From: Psilocybe azurescens
Lineage: Eukaryota > Basidiomycota > Agaricomycetes > Agaricales > Agrocybaceae
DNA length: 32,576 bases
Assembly: GCA_023853785.1 (NCBI GenBank)
Contig: JAJIRX010000858.1
Span: forward strand, 1-32,576
Direction of reading: 5' to 3'
A model generated the notes under the pieces. That model saw only the letters and a program-made list of their open reading frames with translations, searched no databases and was not told the DNA's origin. The position numbers and the translations under genes are program-made. Shown in pieces: positions 22,504 to 31,903 of the stretch; position 1 is the stretch's first letter, and each line of letters begins with the position of its first letter.

Positions 22504-23273
22504 CGAGTACAAGCAAGCCTCTACATGCAGATAAGAACAGGACATGTCCCACTGAACACATACCTACACCGATTTGGCAAATCTGACACCAGCAGATGCG
22601 CAAAATGCGGCACGGCAGGACGTGGAATAATAGAGGAGACACTCAAACACTACCTCTTCGAGTGCCCATCATACACATGGGAACGTGCAGAAATGGACCA
22701 TGCACTAGGACGAAACGCACGAAGCCTACGAACCATCCTATGTGGCAAAGAACATATGAAAATCCTGATGAAATACATAGCAACGACGAAGAGATTTAGG
22801 ACTACACAAGGTGAAGTACAAAACCTACTTATCGAAGCAGACTAAAACAGGAAAAACACACAGACAGCATAACCCATACACATCCTACACCGACCACACA
22901 AAACCCTCAACTCACAGGGTCCCGGAACTCCCATCCGTACTACACACCTCCCGAAAATGAGCAAAACATACACTGCGCCCAGACCGACGTCAGGGCGCTC
23001 AGCGGAAAGAACACAAATCAGCCGAAACTTCAAGGAAGAACCTCAACTGAGGTGGCCCACCCGACAAGAAAAGGACGCCCAGAAACAACGTTTCCGTGTT
23101 GGGCCGTATGGGGAGGGGATCGCTGTAGCAAACTACAGGCGTACCTCAGCGGTGCACATGGGGTCCTCGGGACAGGAAAAGGACATAGGGTCCTGCCATT
23201 ATCAATTGTACTTAGTTAGGTCTGCATAGGGCTACGCCCCAATAGACATAAATCGACAAGAAAAAAAAAAAAA
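22504..23273 (+). mobile_element. 5'-truncated LINE-type (non-LTR) retrotransposon
   Basis: A 770-bp insertion between exact 13-bp target duplications, ending in a run of A at 23261-23273. The poly(A) end and plus orientation fit target-primed reverse transcription. It starts directly inside the C-terminal part of the element's protein and carries a 3' UTR of about 415 bp (22846-23260). The reverse transcriptase and endonuclease are absent, so the copy cannot move by itself. The perfect duplication, intact poly(A) and open residual frame suggest a recent event. Confidence 0.9.
22507..22845 (+). pseudogene. C-terminal fragment of a non-LTR reverse-transcriptase polyprotein
   Basis: Open to a stop at 22843-22845. 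It carries the motif typical of the C-terminus of fungal LINE proteins, LYMQIRTGHVPLNTYLHRFG, followed by a zinc-knuckle-like arrangement: two Cys in CAKCG, then His and Cys in HYLFEC. A basic-helical tail follows. It has no start codon of its own in the right place and no catalytic domain. Confidence 0.85.
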
Positions 23274-23286
23274 ATTCTCGTCCCTG
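23274..23286. repeat. Target-site duplication, right copy
   Basis: Second copy of ATTCTCGTCCCTG, directly after the poly(A) run and directly before the host 5' splice site GTAAGC at 23287. Confidence 0.92.
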
Positions 23287-24373
23287 GTAAGCCTGTCCCT
23301 CAGTATACACTCTCATTATTGTTGACATAATTTGTTTTGACAGGGTCTCCGCCGCTTTGGCAAAACAGGCCTGTTCCCTACACGATCCCTCCGGACACGG
23401 GCGTCCACTACAGCGATCAGAATGGATACCGAATGCCAGGAGTAGTCCTTTGCCTCTCATCGAGGCAGTGAACAAGGTCAAGAAGACTCCTTTCGAATGG
23501 ACATCTGTAGACATAGTTACGGACAGGAACAACCTGCGTAAACTTACCCGGTGGGCTGGAGGAGGCGAAGTTCGCGATTTCCGGATTGACCTGCAGCTAG
23601 CTGGGAAGAAGACTGTCTTAATGAACCGATGGGAAAAGCGCAATCGTGAGATGTTCAATGGTCGCACATACGGTTTCAGCTTCGAGAAAGCCTCGACAAA
23701 TTATGCACCAGAGTGCAAGGACAGTGCGGGCCACCATCGTATCGTCACATACGTACGTTCATGCGACTTTGAACGATAATATAACCGTTGACCACTTTTC
23801 ATACAGGAATTACGTGGATTGAAAATGGTCGTGAGATTTGAGGTCGACGCCGCTATTCCTCCTCCCGCAAAATATCCTCGTAGAAGCATCTCTAGCATGG
23901 ACGAGTTGACTAAATCGATGAACCAAATCGCATTATCTCGACCTGCTTCCCGATCAGGGAAGCTACAGATATTCGAAGGAGGGAGCCAAGTTTCCCCGAC
24001 GGCCGTGGTCGAACTTACCACACGATCACAGAGTACTTTGAAAACGTATGGATTCGACTGGAAAGAGGCGTATCCGCAATTGTTTTTCTCTCAAACCGCC
24101 CACCACTTCTTAGCTATCCACAACCGTTGACGCTTCGTCGACATCCAGAAGCGCAAACTTTCATCGGAAGAGCTTCGAGCTGTCGAAGATGACTCACAGG
24201 TTGAGTTGAAGAAGGTCAGGAAGGCGCTTGATTTGATAAAAGAGGTCGTCATCGAACATGGACTGGAAGGTCGCATAAGCTTGGTGTGCCTTGGAGGAGA
24301 GCTAAAAGTTTACAAGAGGAGTAGCAACGAGAGCTGCCTTCCTGACCAAACCATGAAATTTTTCGAAGCTTGA

Positions 24374-24748
24374 ATTTCTTTTCTATCCCTCAGTCAACCT
24401 GTTGTGTAAACTTTGTAGCATCATGCGTGGAAATGCTGGACTAGGAGGCATTGGTCCGTGTAGTACGCACTGTCGAGGTTGAGATCTAATGCATATGAGA
24501 ATCTTTGGAGCACCGAATACACGTTACCTTGAAAGTGGATCCTAGTCCTTTCATATTGTAGCCACACTGAAGCCACAAATGAAATCATCATTATTTTTAG
24601 ACGATGTTGAGGAAAAGACTCCACCAGTATAACCTGAATGATCCTCCACTTCAATCCTCCTCCCCAACTACTCATATAACGAAATAATAGTCTCCAAGAG
24701 ACATTAAACTTGAGACTTCACATACCAAGCAACACAACTTCAAGAATC
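24374..24748. other. Intergenic, no gene seen
   Basis: About 375 bp of 3' flank of the broken orphan gene and promoter of the membrane-protein gene. No clear motif or RNA gene is visible. Confidence 0.35.
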
Positions 24749-25994
24749 ATGTCCAGGACGAATTCGAAGGTGAACGGACGGGAGCAAGATGGCGATGGCA
24801 AACAAGAGAAAACAACGCCGTCGGAGCCAACGACGCAGCTGAGTCCAACTACAACGTCGACGGCTACTACCACAAATCCAGCTTTTCCGGAGCTTCATTT
24901 TGAATATCAATACCTCCATATCTTTCTATATGCCTTGTTTCTCCTCATATGCAATGTCGCGATACCATGCGTTCTGTTCTACCCACTCATAGGACGTAAG
25001 TCCATTTGCAGAGTTTATGTTGTCTGTTCGTTCTCGTTTACTGACCTTTATCGACCCATTCCCGGACTATTGCCCCTTAGTCACTCACCTAACCAAAAAG
25101 ACTGTTATTGGAATATCCTCGGCGGCCCTGGGTATCTCTTCATGTTTTGATTCACCCGCTCGCCTCTATCGACGTAAGTTCAAATCGGGGTGTGATTCTT
25201 CTGTCAAGACACTTACAGTCACCTTTCTGAATAGTTGTTCGCCACCGCCGCGACTACGGTCCTCTTGGCGATGATACATGGTGGCATTTAGATTTCTCGA
25301 TGTGGATATACACGATTGCTCTATTGATTTTCGCCATTCCACTTGCAATTGCGCCCGCGATACCTCTATTGTATGTGAATTCGTTTTAACCCGCTGGAAA
25401 GGTCCTTATTCCCAATTTCCTGTATAGTAACTTCTTCTTAATGTCGACGGTCATGCTCGTCGGGCCACTTGGCTTCGTATTCTTCATTTCGCTATTCCGG
25501 CCCAAGTTACCCTTCCCTTGTTCATCAGATCCAGCCGGGACAAAAATGAAACCCGCAGTCTTTTACGTCATTGAAGATGTAGCTTCTGTGGATTTCAAAC
25601 ATGGAAGGCAGTTCAGGAGAGACTTGTATGAACGGTATGTATATTTGTTCAAGCGTTCCTACAGATCTGATGTTTACCATCCCGTAGGTGGAATGCGTCT
25701 CCACCCTTTCAAAAACTGATGATGAACCTAACGCTATACTGGACAATATCGGCAGCTATATATTGTGGAGTTACGGCTGCTGTATCTTGGGCGACACCAT
25801 TAGAATTCGCATTTGGATGGACACTTGGACAACTTTTTGTATGGGCCCGTCTAAGTGCCCTGGGATGCCGGATATTATCAAAGAAGGGTCTTCGAAAAGA
25901 AAGGGAATGGTGGGCCAGAGAAATGGAACATCAAAAGGACCCACAATGTTCAGTGGAATCAAAGGAAAATACCTTTGCCGATCGACATGTATAA
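24749..25994 (+). CDS. Conserved fungal multi-span membrane protein of unknown function
   Basis: Five exons: 24749-24995, 25081-25173, 25235-25370, 25428-25634 and 25688-25994. They total exactly 990 nt (329 residues) with no frame problem. The N-terminus is Ser/Thr-rich and disordered. About six hydrophobic segments follow: around YLHIFLYALFLLICNVAIP, IGISSAALGISSCF, MWIYTIALLIFAIPLAIAP, FLMSTVMLVGPLGFVFFISL, LTLYWTISAAIYCGVTAAV and FGWTLGQLFVW. Between spans 2 and 3 is a polar loop with RHRRDYGPLGDDTWWHLDF. A soluble loop of about 40 residues after span 4 contains KPAVFYVIEDVASVDFKHG. The C-terminus is basic and cytosol-like (KKGLRKEREWW). I recognise no transporter or enzyme motif. The start at 24749 is the first ATG in frame. 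Confidence 0.85.
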
Positions 25995-26125
25995 TAACGG
26001 TTCGTGCCTGAGTGACCTTTCAGTTATACTGGTACTTACTCACTAACTTTCAGCTATCGTCTTATCTTCAAGTTGACTACCGTCTGGTGTATCATACAGG
26101 AATAATCTTAATGAAAGTCCTTCAA

Positions 26126-26768
26126 TTAGCCGGAGCACGATGACGATCGTAACAAGGACGCATTGTCGATGTCGGCTTCATGTGGCAAGATAGAAGAATA
26201 AGCACACGATGACTGTATTTTAATGTTATCATCTTCCACGATTTGATAGTTTTTAGCTCGTTCTTCGGCAAGAACCAGACTGCTGGTCTCATGTCGGGTC
26301 CCAAAATATACACGAATACGTCCTTCCGTTGACATCTTCTTGGTCCTCGAAATGCATTCGGGGCTCGTCCAACTATGTGCTGCGTCGGAGCTTTGGCAGA
26401 TGATCTTTGTGTCTCGCACATCACCCATGCCGAATCCTTTTATTCACACGCAATCCATGACTGGCGCAGATACAGCTCGTTTCGGAACGTCTTCTTCGCC
26501 CGAAAGTCGGTCATAATCGAATGGGAATTGATTTTCGAACAATGCAAGCACGCCCTTGCACATCTTCAAATAAAATAGAACAAGGGCTTGTGCTCTTACT
26601 AATTGCCACGCGAGGGTTCTGCCTAGTCGGGGACGATATACCCGCCACACTATTTTTAGATGTTCCCAAGATTGCTATTATCCATCGTACACTCCATATG
26701 CTAAAGCATGCTTCTCTCGAAAATACATCTTGATCTGCCACTTGCGATATCTTCCAGCAGGCTGCCAT
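26126..26768 (-). CDS. Small hypothetical protein, spliced
   Basis: Proposed three-exon gene: 26693-26768, 26474-26649 and 26126-26404. The introns are 26650-26692 (43 bp, GTGTAC...TAG) and 26405-26473 (69 bp, GTATCT...AAG). The spliced length is 531 nt, or 176 residues. The middle exon reads like genuine protein, with RLGRTLAWQLVRAQALVLFY followed by LALFENQFPFDYDRLSGEED. The last exon is polar and ends in a Ser-rich tail. No family is recognised. It is divergent from sedolisin copy 3 with only 166 bp between the two ATGs, so they probably share a promoter region. The splice choices are not unique, and the gene could be longer or partly decayed. Confidence 0.45.
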
Positions 26769-26864
26769 CCTATTTTCCTCTCTTGCTGATTGACAGGCTG
26801 TTTTTTATGATGTGATACGATATCTGTCGTTTATCGTTTATGGCCAACCTTGTTCTCTGCTCTG

Positions 26865-26871
26865 TATTTAA
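26865..26871 (+). promoter_or_regulatory. TATA-like box of sedolisin copy 3
   Basis: TATTTAA lies about 70 bp upstream of the ATG at 26935, a spacing similar to copy 1 (62 bp). Confidence 0.45.
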
Positions 26872-26934
26872 TGGTGGGCTGCTCACAAGCTTGCATTCAT
26901 ACAGGAGGCTTGCACCTCTTGCGTCTGACCCGAC

Positions 26935-29870
26935 ATGCATCGCGCCTTTATCTCGCTTGTTGCCCTCGCAGGCATGGTTCTTGCGATGCCCTCACGCCGT
27001 GCGACTCATGTTCTGCATGAGAAGAGGGCGATGGAACCCGTGGAATGGACCAAGAGCCGTCGAGTAGAGCCAGACTGGGTCCTTCCAATGCGGTTCGGGC
27101 TTGTCCAGTCGAATCTGGATAAAATAGAGGATATGCTCATGTCGGTATCCTCTCCGAACTCGCCTACTTTCGGTCAACATTTCACTCCGGAACAGCTTAT
27201 CGAGACGTTTGCACCCAACCAACAGACCATTGACTCTGTAACGGAATGGCTGGTCAGCTCTGGTATATCTCGTGACCGTCTGCGTCTTTCGCATAACAAG
27301 GGGTGGATCCATGTCGATGCCACTACTTCTGAGGTTGAAGATCTTCTCAATGCTGAGTATCATGTGTATACCCACAGCAGTGGCGTTGAGCAGATAGGTA
27401 AATCATCTTAATCTCTATTTTTTGATCCGCTTGTTCACTGATTACTTCTGTTAAAGGGTGCCATAACTATTCTGTACCAGCTCGCATTCAGAAGCACGTC
27501 GATCTCATCAAGCCTACAGTACACTTCAACCACCGTATCGGAGCTAATGCAAAGACGAAAAGGTTCGGTGGCCTCGGAATGCCCTCCATTGGCAATGGTC
27601 CCAAGAAGTCGAATAAAGCCGTCACTATCACCCCGACGCTAGCTACTTGCGATAAGATGATAACTCTTGATTGCTTAAGGGCCTTGTACAACATTAATTA
27701 TACGCCCGTGGCAACGGATAAGAACTCGTTTGGAGTTGGTAAGTCCTCGGTAGAGATCTTATATGACTTGTTTCTGATGATGATCTCTTTATATAGTCGA
27801 GTTCACCCCCAGGCGTTCCTTCCAGGAGACCTAGACTTATTTTTAGGTCGATTATTTGTCGTGATTCTTGATATCGCGCATATACTGATTATTTATTCTT
27901 CAGAAACTTCTCTCCCAGCTTGGTCGGAGTAAGACCTAAATCTGTTCTCATAGATGGAGGTATGTCGTTTTTTGAAATATAGTGTTAATGTCCAAAATCC
28001 ATCTTTCTCATGTACATCATTCAGCCGTCGTTCAGGACACGTCAAAGAGCTTTGATTTCAACGGAGAAAGTGATTTAGATCTCCAATATGCCATGGGATT
28101 GACAGCTCCCCAAGAGGTGACTCTTCTGCAAACTGGAGATCTTTCTCAAGGTGTGTTCTTCGCATTCTGATAGATGTATGCTTTCTCTTCAATGAATTAT
28201 TCTCATACTGCGACTAGGGGCTGGGTTTGACAACTGGCTTGATGCTCTTGATGGGTCATTCTGCACTTTTGATGGCGGAGACGATCCTGAACAGGTCAGT
28301 TTGTTTAGCAACGGAAGTTTAATGGTTTTTTCTCAGTAAATTATATAGGATGGAATTTATCCAGATGCCGCTGGATGTAAGGACACTTCACTGTTTCCTT
28401 GAATTTTCTGATGTTTACGATCGTCGAATAGCTCCCGCTTCTTGTGGAATCCTCAAGCCACCTAATGTTGTGTCTATATCGTATGGTCAGGATGAAGCTT
28501 CTGCTACAACGCATTATGCGACCAGACAATGCAATGAATACGCCAAGGTTGGGTGCCAATACTTGGCTCGAAAAATCTGTGCTCACGGTCAAATATTGGG
28601 ATTTAGCTCGGCATGTTAGGAACTACTGTTGTCTATAGTACAGGTGATAACGGTGTTGCTGGGTTCAACAATGTCTGTTTGGATAGCAATCGTACGCTCT
28701 TCTTCGTTTTTTGGTGTGGATTTTATAGTCTAACTTGAATCAAGACGACGAGGGCACTACCGCTAATCAAGTGTTTAATCCAGAATTCCCTGTGAGCAAA
28801 TTTGAATCAGCCTTGTGGAAGTATACTCATTAGTTTAAATTTATACTAGGCCTCGTGTCCATTCGTAACAGCTGTCGGTGCTACTCAAATCAATCCAGGA
28901 TCTACTGTAAACGATCCCGAAGGTGCATGCGAGCAAGTCATCTTTTCTGGAGGCGGATTTTCCAACATCTTCCCGTAAGTGGTCAACGCTACTACCTCTG
29001 TACATTCAAGTTTCTGATCACAGATCAGTATGGCTTCGTACCAAGCGAATGCTGTTAATGCCTATGCCAAGGCACATCTTTCGCCCTCTCCATTCTTGCC
29101 TGGCCAGTTCAATAATTCTGGAAACGTGAGAATAGCCCGTGCATATATTTCTAAAGCTACTGACGTTTATTCTCGTAGGCACGAGGGTTCCCAGACGTTT
29201 CTGCTAATGGGTAAATTCTATTCAATTGCACTATAATTTATTCCCTAAATTAAATAATCATTAGGGCAAACTATATTATCGGTTTGTGCAACTCTTGTCT
29301 GAAAGCATTACTTAGGTCTAAAACAACATAGGCATTGATGGCCAATTTGGTCTCGTCTTCGGAACTTCTGCCTCTGCCCCTGTCTTTGCATCGATGATCA
29401 CTCTGATTAATGATGCTCGCCTTGCAGCTGGGAAAGGTCCTCTTGGTTTTATTAACCCCCTTGTAGGCTTATTTCTCTTTCTCTCCGCATTGCAGCGACT
29501 CACTTTGATTCTGAAGCTATACGACCCCATTTTTGCTCCTGCCTTCAACGACATTACTCAGGGTGGTAATCGCGGATGCGGTAAGTTACAGTCGATGTTG
29601 ATTCAGACTTTCAACGACCCTGATGTATCATTTATTTCTACTAGGAACTGGTGGATTCACTGCGTAACTATCTACTTCAACTTGAGTTGGACGTTTACTA
29701 ATTCTCTTGCGTGCCTTTGCAGTGTCGCAGGATGGGACCCAGTCACTGGTGAGTATCTGTTGTGGTGATCGTCCCATATGATTGTCGTGGTTCTAATCAA
29801 TACAAATCTCTTAGGTGTCGGCACACCCAACTTCGAGAGACTTCTCGGTGTTTTCAAATCCCTTCCCTGA
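26935..29870 (+). CDS. Secreted sedolisin (peptidase S53), copy 3
   Basis: Same architecture as the two minus-strand copies, inverted and 7.7 kb away from copy 2. The start at 26935 gives the signal peptide MHRAFISLVALAGMVLA and then the activation domain (PMRFGLVQSNLDKIEDML). Catalytic motifs are GESDLDLQYAMGL, YSTGDNGVAG and FGTSASAP; the Ca-site motifs are FNDIT and GWDPVTGVGTP. Nineteen exons: 26935-27397, 27457-27738, 27797-27846, 27904-27959, 28025-28150, 28218-28294, 28349-28376, 28432-28547, 28607-28691, 28745-28791, 28850-28974, 29029-29125, 29179-29210, 29265-29281, 29332-29462, 29517-29580, 29645-29663, 29723-29748 and 29815-29870. The sum is 632 residues in frame if two bases missing in exon 3 are restored (C5 run 27806-27810, T5 run 27840-27844). 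Its first exon is intact (463 nt), while copies 1 and 2 each have 462 nt there. Confidence 0.95.
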
Positions 29871-30347
29871 TTAAGCTATTGAAAATCAGATTCAAGCGGT
29901 CTCGAACATTTTGGACAATGCCAATTTGTAATGAAAGGAAAATGCGTGTATTTAAACTTACTTAAAGAATGTAAAGTATTCGGGTTTTGCTTTGAATTCA
30001 TTATTCGCTTTATGGTTGTGAACCTTTGAGAATCACACATCAGCACAGTGAATAGACGCCGAGGACCTTAGATTACACCTGTTTGTCGTTGACGTTGACG
30101 TCAATAGCCTCTTTCCTGATTCAAACCAAACTTCCTTTTGGGGAGTGGGTCAGCCTCTGATTTAAATTCAGACGTCAGACACAGTCCACACCATTTCTCA
30201 TTTCCTCTTGAACCCCATCTTTCTAGCAGATTGCTTGATCAACACGCCAATCGTCATTATGACCTCCGTTTCATCCCCGATTTCGTGAGCATTGGAACTC
30301 GGTCTAATTCTTATCCATTGCCCCGTAGCCAACCGTTGAATGCAATC
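29871..30347. other. Intergenic and 5' leader of the orphan membrane gene
   Basis: Sedolisin 3 3' flank, then the promoter of the next gene. The frame of the next gene is open for about 70 codons upstream of its first ATG (30138-30347) but has no ATG there. It may be leader, or an exon whose start lies in an upstream exon I cannot define. Confidence 0.35.
30095..30104. promoter_or_regulatory. Palindromic CRE/ATF-type bZIP site
   Basis: TTGACGTCAA contains the full TGACGTCA core. It sits about 245 bp upstream of the ATG at 30348 and is preceded by the half-site repeat CGTTGACGTTGA. A bZIP activator of the ATF/CREB type is the usual ligand; binding here is inference. Confidence 0.4.
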
Positions 30348-31650
30348 ATGCTCAATCGTTCTCATTTACAGACAGGTACAATGGATCGCATAGACTCAGG
30401 AGAGACGAATGATTCTCCATTCGGCTCGAACCTCGTCACTCCCACTGATGAGGATCCTGAGGCGTGCACCAGTCGAGGTATTCACGAGCGTTTCGACGTT
30501 GCGAAAACGATTCTTGGTTACTTTGGGAACAAAGGCTTGAACGGCGAAGGCGATCTGTCATATGAGGAACCTTGCTCGGATATCATCAAGCTTCAGCCCA
30601 TGGGCCAAACTATGAAAGATACTTCGATATCCGTTGAAGAGAGTCATTCCTTGAAGGATGTTGCTACTTCTGAGGAAGAAACTCATGCTGGGCAGGACCC
30701 GGATCCCGCGGACGATTCAAGATATGTGTGTTTTGATTACTTCTCTTTTGACATTTAAGAGTGTCTGACTTGTAGTAGATTTCACTGCACGATACCTTTG
30801 ATACCATGCCGTGCCTTCCCTCGGTCATATCCTCTCTATCAAGTACGGATTCAATTCATGATCAGAGACAAAGAAAAGGGGTATGTCATCTCCTATAATA
30901 TCTACATCCCCCAGATGTTCTGATACCTCAATTTCCAGAGTATCTATAATTTACCCAACACTCACATAGAGGTGGAAGCCTCTTCTGAAAGCGTCTTCCA
31001 GGAGATCGAGGTGCATTCATGCCAATCTTGAATTTTATACCATGCTGACAAGTTTTGCATAGAGCGAGTACGATGAGGCAGGCATTGAGAACAAGGCGAA
31101 ATCTCTGCCTCTTCCAAATACCGATGTCGGTATAGAGTCCGACTCTTGGGCTCTTTTAGTGGGTGCCCTATCTGAATCTTTCGTAGATCTTGTCTACTTC
31201 TGTCTCAGAGTGTCTCTGTTCTTACCATGGTGCGTTGCTGTTGGAGGAGCTCTTATACTCTCCCCGGAGATACTGGAACCTCTAGCATTTGGCACGGGCT
31301 ATATCGAGCCGCTCTCTGGGATCCGCCGTTATTCCCACTGGGCATCGTACGGATTCCAACACGTCGTATCCTTCTTTACCCTGATTGGCGCGCTGGTGTG
31401 GGTGCTCCCTTCCATTGGTTACTTGACTATCGGTGGCTTGTTAGCCCAATTCTGTTTCACTTGGCACGGATTTCTTTTCGACTCTACTATTCCACTTGGT
31501 GAAGACGATCTTCAGACTGTATACCTGTTGGCCACCACTACCTGGTTCAACCATGATCATACCATCAGCATCAAGAAAGTCGACGAGTCTTATTATTACT
31601 CGACCAGGAATTTGACGACCGACTCTGAGCTGGTCGAGGACTCCGATTAA
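30348..31650 (+). CDS. Fungal protein with acidic N-terminus and C-terminal membrane domain, function unknown
   Basis: Exons 30348-30725, 30779-30880, 30939-31010 and 31063-31650 give 379 residues with no frame problem. The first 230 residues are polar, acidic and low in structure. The C-terminal part has two or three hydrophobic stretches: around VDLVYFCLRVSLFLPWCVAV with GGALILSP, then HVVSFFTLIGALVWVLPSIG with YLTIGGLLAQFCF. It ends in a hydrophilic tail (TTTWFNHDHTISIKKVDESY...). I recognise no named family. The ATG at 30348 is the first in frame; the upstream open frame lacks an ATG, so the N-terminus is uncertain. Confidence 0.78.
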
Positions 31651-31903
31651 CTTTTCTGCTGTCTGATTATCTCATAATACAATTTTGTGATTCTATCATT
31701 TTCAGTTCGTAAGAATCTTTATGGTTTTGGGCGCTTCGAAGACTTGGGCAATTCATTACATGCGTCAAACCTTGACAAGTCTTTAACATTTGGTCAGGAT
31801 AATTCAGAAATCCAAAACTAGGTTAATAGAAGTACAACACTAGTAACCTGAATGGCATCAAGTATATGCGGAAATAGAGGCACATATGTATCAAGAACAG
31901 AGA
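31651..31903. other. Convergent 3' ends, no gene seen
   Basis: About 250 AT-rich bases between the stop of the orphan membrane gene and the stop of the cyclophilin gene on the other strand. They probably hold both 3' UTRs. Confidence 0.4.

Larger units (their letters stand above)
22203..24373 (+). pseudogene. Orphan fungal protein of the basidiomycete 'PPLW...DTGVHYSDQNG' family, broken by a LINE insertion and a stop
   Basis: I recognise the family from mushroom genomes; its function is unknown, and database names such as geranylgeranyl pyrophosphate synthetase are probably wrong. Conserved blocks are TYIGSYNWLKGESPAILVP, then GSPPLW, DTGVHYSDQNGYRMPG, WTSVDIVTDRNNLRKL, NRWEKRNREMFNGRTYGF, DSAGHHRIVTY, LRGLKMVVRFEVDA and ISLVCLGGELKVYKR. 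Exon 1 (22203-22503) is cut by a 770-bp retroelement at its last codons. The original 5' splice site survives after the insertion (intron 23287-23343). Exon 2 is 23344-23752, the second intron 23753-23806 and exon 3 23807-24373. Exon 2 also lacks one base near 23439-23440. An in-frame TGA at 24128-24130 (before RFVDIQKRKL) cuts off about 80 residues that otherwise continue in the same frame. The insertion makes translation enter the element and stop at 22584-22586. Confidence 0.85.

Noticed and set aside
22507..22586. Continuation of the orphan gene's exon 1 past 22503
   Set aside because: This stretch belongs to the inserted element: it follows the left target duplication and codes for the element's own protein in another frame.
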